Assembly (NCBI GenBank): GCA_964346245.1
Contig: CAYFUF010000015.1
Coordinates: forward strand, 1-37,195
From: CAYFUF01 sp964346245
GTDB taxonomy: Bacteria > Bacillota > Clostridia > Tissierellales > Peptoniphilaceae
Reading direction: 5' to 3'
Length of the DNA stretch: 37,195 nt
The position numbers were made by a program, and so were the translations under genes. The notes beneath the pieces are model-generated. The model did no database searches, was not told the DNA's origin, and worked only from the letters and a program-made list of their open reading frames with translations. How positions within the stretch are numbered: the first letter of the stretch is position 1; each line of letters starts with the position of its first letter. Positions 1 to 7,258 of the stretch are shown here, piece by piece.

Positions 1-14
1 AAGCTTAACTGCAT

Positions 15-81
15 AAAAAAAGTGCCTACGAACGAAATCCGCAGGAGCTATGCTCCGAGGACCTAGTGAGTAGGCACTTTT
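15..81 (-). terminator. Intrinsic terminator of the 3D-domain wall protein gene
   Basis: Arms at 18-29 and 70-81 pair over about 12 bp. A second small hairpin (GGAGC/GCTCC, 44-56) lies inside the loop. Read on the minus strand the stem is followed by seven T residues (15-21), so it terminates the gene that ends at 89. Confidence 0.85.
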
Positions 82-88
82 AGTATTC

Positions 89-1303
89 TTATCTGGTATA
101 AACGTCAAAGCGGTAGGATGGTTGTCCTGTACCGAAACGGTCGTAGACTTTACCATCGGCACCGAAAGGTGTTGAGATGATAGTTCCCTTTGGATAGTAG
201 TCGCTCGCTAGGACGATGTAGCCATCGCCATCGCGAACAAAGCCATCAGCAGTGTAGCGGCCTGGAATTCTGAGACCGTAACCAGGCAGAACTCGCTCTG
301 AGTAGTAGGAGAAGGTCTTTCCTTGCCATGTGATGATACCTCTCCACTCGAAGGTACCGATTTTATAAACATCAGCAGATCCTGCACTCATGGGGTAGCC
401 TGTGGCACGCATGTTAGGGTTGAATTTGCCATCAGGACCGTAGAATTCTTCAACATCGTTGATGGTTACCCAGCCGGTGACCATGTAGGCTTCATTAGGA
501 TCCAAGTAGTACCAGTGGTTATCAATGAACTGTTTACCTGAGGCTAAGGTGCCTGAATGTGTGCGGAAGAAATACCACTTGCCACTAATGGACTGCCAGC
601 CAGCAACTCGGCTACCGGAAGTCAGGCGGAAGAAGTACGTCATACCATTGGCGGGGTCTTCCCACCAACCCTTGAAGTAGTCGGTATCAGGACCACTTTG
701 GGATAGCCAGTAGCTACCATTCTCATTCCAGAATTGGTCAATGGATTGACCTTGGTTGTTAAAGTATTTCCAATTGCTCGTGCTTTCATTGATAGGTAGC
801 CACAGCCAGCTTGATGTTACCATGGTGCCGGTAGGTCTAAAGTAACGCCAGTAGCCATCAATGAATTGCCAGCCATAGACCTGGGCACCGCTTGTTTCGC
901 GGAAGTAATAGCTGTAGCCATTCATATCCTTCCAACCCTTGTGGTAACCTTGCTCAGGTCCCGCATAGGAGTAGTAGGTAATGCCATCTTCATAGTAGTA
1001 TTGGTCAATCGCTAGACCAACATAGTTTAGGCGCTCCCAGGTGTAGTTTCCGTTTACATCAGGTAGCCAGAAAAAGCCATTCCTATACATTACGCCGTCG
1101 CTAGGCGAAAAGTAGTACCAACCGCCAGCACTTTCGATATATTGCCAGCCAGTTAAGCGTTCACCATTGACATAATAATAGGTTTCGTTGCCTTCAACAA
1201 CAAAGCCATCCTCTCCAGCTGCTTTTGCATCCATAGGCATCAGGAAAACAAAAACGGCTACTAAACAAAATAAGGCTAACTTAGCCATCTTTTTAGTATT
1301 CAC
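89..1303 (-). CDS. Secreted cell-wall-binding repeat protein with C-terminal 3D-like domain
   Basis: A 404-residue secreted protein. The start is GTG at 1303 with AGAGG seven bases upstream. Residues 1-29 form a signal peptide (Lys-rich start, hydrophobic core, cleavage near AKA-A). Residues ~35-290 are aromatic repeats (GWQ-x-I-x-G-x-W-Y-Y/R-F type), with two long units marked by S-Y-A-G-P and S-Q-S-G-P. The last ~100 residues resemble the 3D double-psi beta-barrel domain of YocH/MltA-like wall enzymes: an ASDYYPKGT segment, then VYD and FDVYT, matching the usual A-V-D-P-x-x-I-P-L-G-T ... D ... I-D-x-Y pattern. In that family the domain is linked to peptidoglycan cleavage; activity here is inferred. 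A consensus promoter and a triple WalR-like box lie directly upstream, matching the known control of yocH-type genes by WalRK. Confidence 0.82.
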   Translation of the reverse strand: MNTKKMAKLALFCLVAVFVFLMPMDAKAAGEDGFVVEGNETYYYVNGERLTGWQYIESAGGWYYFSPSDGVMYRNGFFWLPDVNGNYTWERLNYVGLAIDQYYYEDGITYYSYAGPEQGYHKGWKDMNGYSYYFRETSGAQVYGWQFIDGYWRYFRPTGTMVTSSWLWLPINESTSNWKYFNNQGQSIDQFWNENGSYWLSQSGPDTDYFKGWWEDPANGMTYFFRLTSGSRVAGWQSISGKWYFFRTHSGTLASGKQFIDNHWYYLDPNEAYMVTGWVTINDVEEFYGPDGKFNPNMRATGYPMSAGSADVYKIGTFEWRGIITWQGKTFSYYSERVLPGYGLRIPGRYTADGFVRDGDGYIVLASDYYPKGTIISTPFGADGKVYDRFGTGQPSYRFDVYTR

Positions 1304-1368
1304 TAGTAATCCTCTTTCAATACATTTTTTAACTACATGTGTCCTAATCGGTCTTTTACATGTTAGCT

Positions 1369-1397
1369 ATGATACCAGTGATTGAAAAAATTGTCGA
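1369..1397 (-). promoter_or_regulatory. Promoter of the 3D-domain wall protein gene
   Basis: On the minus strand the -35 is TCGACA (1392-1397) and the -10 is TATCAT (1369-1374). They are 17 bp apart and the -10 is preceded by an extended TGG. This leaves a leader of about 60 nt before the GTG start. Confidence 0.7.
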
Positions 1398-1404
1398 GGA
1401 AATA

Positions 1405-1432
1405 GTTACAAATTAGATACACAGGGGTTACA
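1405..1432 (-). promoter_or_regulatory. Triple WalR-type box
   Basis: Read on the minus strand, three hexamers lie at exact 11-bp spacing: TGTAAC, N5, TGTATC, N5, TGTAAC. The known WalR (YycF) site is TGTWAH-N5-TGTWAH. The outer two hexamers match fully and the middle one differs at one base. The array ends seven bases upstream of the -35, the usual place for an activator. Confidence 0.65.
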
Positions 1433-1469
1433 TGACCCTCGGAGATATTGGAATCAAGCCATTTCATAT

Positions 1470-1495
1470 TGTTACAATGGTGTAACTTTTGTAAC
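1470..1495 (+). promoter_or_regulatory. WalR-type box with extra half-site
   Basis: On the plus strand TGTTAC (1470-1475), N5 and TGTAAC (1481-1486) fit TGTWAH-N5-TGTWAH exactly. A further TGTAAC (1490-1495) is out of phase, nine bases after the previous one. The core also reads as a palindrome, GTTACA-N4-TGTAAC. It lies just downstream of the glycosyltransferase stop codon. Confidence 0.5.
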
Positions 1496-1502
1496 TTTTG
1501 CT

Positions 1503-2747
1503 TTAGTTACTGGTTGAATCAGCTGTTTTCAACCATTCAGCAAAGCTTTCATAGTTACTTTTTGCGTTGTATTCATCCTCCCAAAGCTTCATTGCTCTTT
1601 GAGATAGGGCAGTATATTCGGTATCGCTGAGATTGTAGATTCTTTCTACCGCATGAGCCACATCCTTCCCGCTGCAGTCTGCTGGTAAGAGGGTGCCGTT
1701 TTTTCCATCGATGACAATTTCTCTTGTCCCGCCCACGTCGGTGGCAAGAACGGGAAGGCCCATGGAGATTGCCTCCATGATGGAAACGGGTATTCCTTCG
1801 GATGCGCTCACGTTAACAAATAGGGAAGCCTTCTCGTTGACGTAATAGGGGAGGATATCCTGGTTATTGATGTGCCCCGTAAAGTGGTACTTATCCCTAG
1901 CAAGCTTGTTAGCGGCGTAGCGTTTTATCTCTTCTTCCAGCGGACCGGAACCCAGATGAGTCCACTTGACATCCAAGCCCTTGTCGATGAGTAGGGCCAT
2001 ACCATCGATAATCAAATTTAAGCGCTTAACCTCACGGATCCCGGAACAAGACACTAAGTGAAAGGGCCGCCTGCTCGGTTCAATCTGCAAGTCGTTGGGA
2101 GCAGACCCAAGTTTTTTCACTATTATCTTGTCTTGGTAGCTAGGATGGAAGTGGAGGATGGAGTCCTTGCCTGACTGAGATACGGGGAAGACATAATCCA
2201 AGTGGTCGAAGATGTACTCTCTTGAAGGGAGGAAGTGGAGCTTGTTTTCCTCTTCATATAGGTCATAGCGGTGGGCCCTGGAGATGATGAGGGGGTTCTT
2301 GTCTTTGAAGAGCTCTTCCTTGATAGCGATAGCAGATCTTGCGGTGACATAGATCCAATAGGAATAAATGGTTACACGGTCGAAATCTTCTATATTCAGT
2401 TTTTTGATTCTTTCAATGAGTGAATCGCTGATCATCTTTGACCGGGCTTCAAAGTATTTGGCAAACATTCTTTGAGAGGAGGTCAGCTCTCTTTTCTCCT
2501 TCTCCTTGGTGTTCAAGCCCTTCGCAATCATATGAAGGCGGTTTCTTTTCCCGTGGTCTACGCCAGATGGGATGACGATGACATTGTCTGGAACAGACCT
2601 CGTCATCTCTTGCTTATCATCAATCATGCAAGAGCAGATGATAATTGTTTTGAAAGCCTTAGCCAAGATGGGCAGCTCGCTTTCCAAGTATTCTTCGCCC
2701 TTGTAGTAGGGGAAATAGTTGGTGAGTAGGATGAGTAAATTATTCAT
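1503..2747 (-). CDS. Glycosyltransferase family 4 (GT-B fold)
   Basis: A 414-residue cytoplasmic glycosyltransferase, ATG start with AGGAG about seven bases upstream. The C-terminal half carries the GT4 donor-binding pattern: a GSGPLEEEIK segment near residue 265, then E-G-I-P-V-S-I-M-E (the E-x7-E motif, ~315-328) followed by A-x-S-M-G-L-P-V-L-A-T-D-V-G-G. The N-terminal half is a divergent Rossmann acceptor domain. The gene is divergent from the GH25 gene and lies between wall-remodelling genes, so a role in a surface glycan or teichoic-acid-like polymer is likely; donor and acceptor cannot be read from sequence. A weak promoter (extended TGG plus TAGGAT) may lie near 2790. No terminator follows. 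Confidence 0.85.
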   Translation of the reverse strand: MNNLLILLTNYFPYYKGEEYLESELPILAKAFKTIIICSCMIDDKQEMTRSVPDNVIVIPSGVDHGKRNRLHMIAKGLNTKEKEKRELTSSQRMFAKYFEARSKMISDSLIERIKKLNIEDFDRVTIYSYWIYVTARSAIAIKEELFKDKNPLIISRAHRYDLYEEENKLHFLPSREYIFDHLDYVFPVSQSGKDSILHFHPSYQDKIIVKKLGSAPNDLQIEPSRRPFHLVSCSGIREVKRLNLIIDGMALLIDKGLDVKWTHLGSGPLEEEIKRYAANKLARDKYHFTGHINNQDILPYYVNEKASLFVNVSASEGIPVSIMEAISMGLPVLATDVGGTREIVIDGKNGTLLPADCSGKDVAHAVERIYNLSDTEYTALSQRAMKLWEDEYNAKSNYESFAEWLKTADSTSN

Positions 2748-2833
2748 AGATTGCCTCTCCTTAGTCTAGATAGTATTGATGTTAATTCATCCTACCATAG
2801 AAGTGAAAACAAAAGAAATTGGGGCAGCTAAAA

Positions 2834-2863
2834 GTTTACAAAACTGTAAACAATGAGTACAAT
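2834..2863 (+). promoter_or_regulatory. Promoter of the GH25 gene with overlapping palindrome
   Basis: TTTACA (2835-2840) and TACAAT (2858-2863), 17 bp apart, form a good promoter. It gives a leader of about 140 nt for the gene at 3010. A perfect 7-bp inverted repeat (GTTTACA-N4-TGTAAAC, 2834-2851) covers the -35 and part of the spacer. TGTAAA (2845-2850) is one exact WalR half-site; the hexamers 11 bp to either side match only 4 of 6 positions. The rest of 2748-3009 shows no gene. Confidence 0.6.
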
Positions 2864-3009
2864 AAACTTATTACTAAGGAATGCTTGAATGATCATTAGT
2901 TGTTTTCGTTTCCCTTATGATTGCAGCTAGTGGCGTTTCTAAGAGAACACCATGATATAGATTTATTTGGTATGAAGTCAATTTCTTTTTTTGATGAAAG
3001 GTTAGAGGA

Positions 3010-5106
3010 ATGGTACATAAAAAAGTAAAAGTTGGTCTTGGGTTCATCTTGGCAGTAGTTTTTGTTTATGTGTTTGCCCTTAGCAGTGTCGTCTATGCCG
3101 ATACTAGCGATGAGCTTATTGATGATTTAAGTGTGGAAAAGCTATCGGAAGAGACCGTTATAGAAACGGAAGAGACTCCTTCTGAAGATGTAGATGCCCC
3201 TGTTGGGGAAGCGCTTCCTAGCGAGGAGGAACAAGCACCTCAAGGCAGGGAAGGACAACTAGTCGAAGAAGAGATTACTAATCAGGTTGAGTCTTCCATC
3301 ACTTTGGATGAAGCAAACGAGTTAGAAAAAGACCTCTTGACGCTGGATAAGGAAGAGAATGGATGGAAGAATCAGGCCGGCAAATGGTACTACTACAAGG
3401 ATGGACAGAAGCTGTCCGACGGCTGGTTCTGGTTGGCAGACTTTCAAGGCAAGCACAGCTGGGAAAGACTAAACATTCGAGGAGAAGCTATCGACCAGAT
3501 TTTTGAGGAAGATGGCAGGATTTATTACTCACAGGCCGGTCCCTTGAAGGGTTATTATACAGGTTGGCTTTATGACAATGGTTACTGGTATTACTACCGA
3601 GATTCAGGTTCTAGGGTAACCGATTGGCAATATATTAAAGGGGTTTGGTACTATTTCCGTTCAACGGGAACGATGATTGAGGATGAATGGGCTTGGTTAC
3701 CAATCAAAAACGGTAGTAAATTCGTCTGGAAGTATTTTAATAAGGACGGGGCAAATGTCGTCCAATACTTCCGTTCTGGTGATAACCGCTGGCTAAGCCA
3801 AGTGGGCCCTCATGATGGCTATGTTGAAGGTTGGTATGAGGCGAATGGCTTCACCTACTACTTCCGCAAAGGTTCAGGAACTGCAGCCCAAGGCTGGCAA
3901 TTCATTGACGACCACTGGTACTACATCAGACAGTCTGGTACTCGTGTAGAAGGTGGCTGGGGCTTCATTCCTTTGATTAATAATCAAGGGTCAGCCTGGA
4001 AGTTCTTCGAGGATGATGGGAAGAGTGAAGAGATGCTTTACCATGAAGCTGGCTACAGTTATTTATCAGTAGCCGGTCCCTATGAAGGTTACCTGAGAGG
4101 CTGGGACACAGACGAGCTGGGCAACACTAGCTTTTACCGGCTCCACTCCGGTACAAGAGTAACTGATTGGCAGTTTATCGATGGTTACTGGCGATACTTT
4201 ACCGTCAATGGAGCAATGATGAGAAACGCTGAATTCTTTATTGGTGGTGTGAAATACTATGCAGATGATTTTGGTATTGTCTGGCAAAATGATAAGGTCA
4301 TTACTTCTGACCAGCTTAACTATAGTGCTGAGCCGGTCGAGTCTCTTGACCGCATCTCCATTACCTTACAAGCGGACGGCAGCTACCGCTATGATTATGT
4401 GAACCCAGCGACAGGTATGACTGTAGAGTTCGATCCAGAAACCAACGTCTTTAAGGATGGTCACCTTCTCGTTTTAGACATGTCTTCCTACCAGAGACCA
4501 AAGGACATGGACCTCGACGAAATCAGCAAGCAGATTGATGGCGTTATCCTCCGCGTTGGCTTTACTGGCTGGGGTACTGGCGAGAGCCTCTATTATGACG
4601 ACCATTTCGACTACTATTACGAAGAGTTCACCAAGAGGGGTGTGCCCGTCGGTGGATACTGGTACTCCTGTGCAGATACGCCAGCAGAGGCAATCAAAGA
4701 AGCGAATTTCATGATTGAAAAGCTCAACGGCAAGCAGTTTGCCTTGCCAATCTACTGGGATACGGAAGATGCTTACCACCAGCAAAAACTCAGCGCAAAA
4801 GAGTTGACTAAAGTCGGCCAAGCGTTCTTAGATACCTTGGAGCAAGCAGGTTACTATGCCGGCTTGTACGCTTCGTCATCTTGGCTGAGAAATGAATTGA
4901 ACATGGAAGACTTGGAGACTGAGGTTTGGGTAGCCCACTATGGCGTCAGCAAACCGAATTACTCAGGAGACTACGGTATGTGGCAGTATACCAGTGAAGG
5001 CAATTTGGATGGACACGATGGTCCACTCGACCTTAACTACATGTATAAGAACTACATGCGCATCATCCAGCTCTTAGGCTTAAATGGTTTCAACTTACCG
5101 CTATAA
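3010..5106 (+). CDS. Secreted GH25 muramidase with cell-wall-binding repeats
   Basis: A 698-residue secreted lysozyme. ATG start; AAAGG lies about eight bases upstream. A signal peptide spans residues 1-30 (hydrophobic core ending SSVVYA-D). An acidic, Glu/Pro-rich linker follows to ~115. Aromatic repeats run from ~117 to ~425, with three long units marked by SQAGP, SQVGP and SVAGP. The GH25 domain (~486-690) opens with LDMSSYQ, continues DGVILRVGFTGWG and carries YWDTED near 581-586, the usual place of the catalytic acidic pair, and ends with a MWQYTS segment. The family cleaves MurNAc-GlcNAc bonds in peptidoglycan. Its neighbours are three further wall enzymes with the same repeats. Confidence 0.92.
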   Translation: MVHKKVKVGLGFILAVVFVYVFALSSVVYADTSDELIDDLSVEKLSEETVIETEETPSEDVDAPVGEALPSEEEQAPQGREGQLVEEEITNQVESSITLDEANELEKDLLTLDKEENGWKNQAGKWYYYKDGQKLSDGWFWLADFQGKHSWERLNIRGEAIDQIFEEDGRIYYSQAGPLKGYYTGWLYDNGYWYYYRDSGSRVTDWQYIKGVWYYFRSTGTMIEDEWAWLPIKNGSKFVWKYFNKDGANVVQYFRSGDNRWLSQVGPHDGYVEGWYEANGFTYYFRKGSGTAAQGWQFIDDHWYYIRQSGTRVEGGWGFIPLINNQGSAWKFFEDDGKSEEMLYHEAGYSYLSVAGPYEGYLRGWDTDELGNTSFYRLHSGTRVTDWQFIDGYWRYFTVNGAMMRNAEFFIGGVKYYADDFGIVWQNDKVITSDQLNYSAEPVESLDRISITLQADGSYRYDYVNPATGMTVEFDPETNVFKDGHLLVLDMSSYQRPKDMDLDEISKQIDGVILRVGFTGWGTGESLYYDDHFDYYYEEFTKRGVPVGGYWYSCADTPAEAIKEANFMIEKLNGKQFALPIYWDTEDAYHQQKLSAKELTKVGQAFLDTLEQAGYYAGLYASSSWLRNELNMEDLETEVWVAHYGVSKPNYSGDYGMWQYTSEGNLDGHDGPLDLNYMYKNYMRIIQLLGLNGFNLPL

Positions 5107-5132
5107 TTTCATTGACCAATAGAAAATGCTAT

Positions 5133-5205
5133 AAGTCGACTAGACCCATTAGTCCCTAAACGAAGAGCAGGGATTAGAGGGATGCCTAGTCGGCTTTTCT
5201 TTTTC
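5133..5205 (+). terminator. Intrinsic terminator after the GH25 gene
   Basis: Arms 5133-5143 and 5186-5196 pair over 11 bp (one G-U). An inner TCCCT/AGGGA stem extends the structure. A T-rich tail follows at 5195-5205. Confidence 0.8.
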
Positions 5206-5257
5206 CACTGTATTTTATCTTTCGATGAAATTAAAAGAGTAAATAGATTATTTAAGG

Positions 5258-5263
5258 TATAAT
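5258..5263 (+). promoter_or_regulatory. Probable -10 box of the L,D-transpeptidase gene
   Basis: A perfect TATAAT lies about 50 bases upstream of the start codon. No convincing -35 is visible at 16-18 bp, and no paired WalR box is found in 5107-5314. Confidence 0.45.
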
Positions 5264-5314
5264 AATGGGAGCAGGAAGTGATTCTGTAATATTGACCCAG
5301 GAGGTAGAAAATAG

Positions 5315-7090
5315 ATGAACAAGCTTGTTACTGGTAAACGCATATTAACCATCATGTTTGCTTTTACCATGATGATTGGACTTTCCAGCCAAGTTAATGC
5401 ACAAATAGCTGAAGATATAGACACCCTAGATCAAGAGACCTTCCTTATGGAAGAAGTTCAGCTAGCGGAGCCTACAGAGACTAGAGATGAAGTGAACCAT
5501 GAAGTGGATGTAACGCCGACTAGTGATGATGTTACTGTAGATAACAATAGCATTGAAGCAGTGACAGATGACAAGGCAGTGGAAACACCCCTACTCGATG
5601 AGCCGGCCGAAGAGCCCATTGAAGACCCCATTGAGGATCCAATCGAAGATCCGATTGAAGAGCCTATTGTGGAGAGCGACGGTTGGAAACTTCAGGATGG
5701 TATTTGGTCTTACCGTAAGGACGGGGAGTTACTAAAAGCTGGCTGGTACTGGCTAGCAGACAACCAAGGAAGCTTTACTTGGGAGTATTTCAATGAGTAC
5801 GGCGTTAACCAGAGTAAAGAGTATACGGAGAACGGCAATGTCTGGTATTCTCAAGCTGGCCCTGATGACGGCTACTATACTGGATGGGCAGATATAGACG
5901 GTCAACGTTATTTCTATCGATTAGGTACAGGTACTCGAGTTAGCAGCTGGCAATGGATTGATGGCGCTTGGTACTACTTTAGAGACAATGGTAAACTCGT
6001 CCGATCAGAGTGGGTTTGGCTACCTATCCAAAATGGTGCCAAGAGTGTCTGGAAATACTTCAATTGGCAGGGTCAAAGCATTGACCAATACTTCAGAGAG
6101 AATGGCAACACTTGGCTAAGCCAAGCGGGCCCTAATACGGATTACTACAAAGGTTGGTTAAGCCGCAATGGTTACCGCTACTACTTTAGAGAGACCAGCG
6201 GAACCCAAGTTTATAGCTGGCAGTTTATCGATGGTAGCTGGAGATATTTCCGAGACACAGGTACCATGATAGAGTCTTCTTGGGCTTGGTTACCTTTATC
6301 TAATGGGACCTACAACTGGAAGTACTTCAATGATAACGGCGAAAATCTTCTTGCCTACTACCGGTCTGGTGGATCTACTTGGTTATCCATGGAAGGACCT
6401 TCCAGAGGATACGCTACCGGTTGGAAGATTATCAGCAACAAGTACTACTACTTCCGTCCAACAACGGGCTCTCAAGTAGTTGGCCGCCAGTTTATTGATG
6501 GCAATTGGTATTTCTTCCAAGATAATCCAGCAGGAGACCCCTACATGGTCACCAACAAGACTCTCTACTTCAATGGTGTTGAGCACTATGCCGATGCCAA
6601 TGGTGTTGTTCGGGTCACCAATACTTGGTCCTATGATGGCAAGTATTACAAGAACGGTTATCTAACGGTCTACAACAGCAATGGAAGTTTGACCAAGAGC
6701 CGCTACGTCGGTAAAGACCACGTCCTCGTCAGCTTGAAGAACCAGTACATGTGGATTTTCAACAATGGCAAGCTAGTCCTATCGACCCCAATCATCAGTG
6801 GGAAACCATCGACCCCAACGGTTACCGGTAACTTCTATATTGAGTACAAATATTCTGGCGGAACTTACTTGGTCGGTCCTGACTATAGGTCTTGGGTTGA
6901 ATACTGGATTCCATTCTACGGTGCTTATGGTATCCACGATGCCAGCTGGCAATACTCCAGCAGCTTTGGTAATTCCCAAGCTTATCTCTATACGGGAAGC
7001 CACGGTTGTATCAACGTACAGCCTAGCGTAATGCATTCTGTATACCATTATGTTTATAGTGGTATGCCAATGACTGTTATCGTAGAGTAG
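5315..7090 (+). CDS. Secreted L,D-transpeptidase (YkuD) with cell-wall-binding repeats
   Basis: A 591-residue secreted protein; ATG start with a strong AGGAGG. Signal peptide 1-30 (core FAFTMMIGLSS, then VNA-Q). An acidic linker follows, including five E-[DE]-P-I units. Aromatic repeats span ~124-440, with SQAGP starting at residue 179, a second 90 residues later and SMEGP 89 residues after that. The C-terminal ~125 residues form a YkuD domain: VLVSLKNQYMWIF, ISGKPSTPT, YGIHDASW and the catalytic GSHGCINV near 562-569. The family makes 3-3 peptidoglycan cross-links or attaches proteins to the wall through its Cys. It is probably monocistronic: terminators flank it on both sides. Confidence 0.93.
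   Translation: MNKLVTGKRILTIMFAFTMMIGLSSQVNAQIAEDIDTLDQETFLMEEVQLAEPTETRDEVNHEVDVTPTSDDVTVDNNSIEAVTDDKAVETPLLDEPAEEPIEDPIEDPIEDPIEEPIVESDGWKLQDGIWSYRKDGELLKAGWYWLADNQGSFTWEYFNEYGVNQSKEYTENGNVWYSQAGPDDGYYTGWADIDGQRYFYRLGTGTRVSSWQWIDGAWYYFRDNGKLVRSEWVWLPIQNGAKSVWKYFNWQGQSIDQYFRENGNTWLSQAGPNTDYYKGWLSRNGYRYYFRETSGTQVYSWQFIDGSWRYFRDTGTMIESSWAWLPLSNGTYNWKYFNDNGENLLAYYRSGGSTWLSMEGPSRGYATGWKIISNKYYYFRPTTGSQVVGRQFIDGNWYFFQDNPAGDPYMVTNKTLYFNGVEHYADANGVVRVTNTWSYDGKYYKNGYLTVYNSNGSLTKSRYVGKDHVLVSLKNQYMWIFNNGKLVLSTPIISGKPSTPTVTGNFYIEYKYSGGTYLVGPDYRSWVEYWIPFYGAYGIHDASWQYSSSFGNSQAYLYTGSHGCINVQPSVMHSVYHYVYSGMPMTVIVE
5609..5668 (+). repeat. Five tandem 12-nt units coding E-[DE]-P-I
   Basis: Five four-codon units sit in the linker between signal peptide and repeats. 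The encoded residues are nearly constant while codons vary, so the protein sequence seems to be under selection. It may act as a rigid acidic spacer. Confidence 0.8.
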
Positions 7091-7112
7091 ACAAGATTAA
7101 TAGATATTGATC

Positions 7113-7153
7113 GCCCCAAAAGGATGACTTAGGTCAAGCTTTTGGGGCTTTTT
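7113..7153 (+). terminator. Intrinsic terminator after the L,D-transpeptidase gene
   Basis: Arms GCCCCAAAAG (7113-7122) and CTTTTGGGGC (7139-7148) pair perfectly and are followed by five T residues. Confidence 0.88.
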
Positions 7154-7205
7154 GATGCTTGTCTGTAGGGCGTAGCGTGGACCGTGCTCATCCCAGAGAT
7201 AAGCA

Positions 7206-7246
7206 AATAAAAAAGACTGTTGCAGAAATCTCTGCAACAGTCTTTT
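7206..7246 (-). terminator. Intrinsic terminator of the M23 gene (bidirectional)
   Basis: A perfect 16-bp stem (7211-7226 with 7231-7246) closes a 4-nt loop. Read on the minus strand it runs into CTTTTTTATTT. On the plus strand the stem itself ends in TTTT, so it may also back up the terminator at 7113. Confidence 0.88.
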
Positions 7247-7258
7247 AGCATTCTTAAA

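Noticed and set aside
1471..1486. Palindrome after the glycosyltransferase gene as a terminator
   Set aside because: No T tract follows on the minus strand; the element fits a regulatory site better.
2864..3009. c-di-AMP (ydaO-type) riboswitch in the GH25 leader
   Set aside because: The leader is long enough to suspect one, but conserved ydaO core segments are not visible and no terminator or anti-terminator pair is seen.
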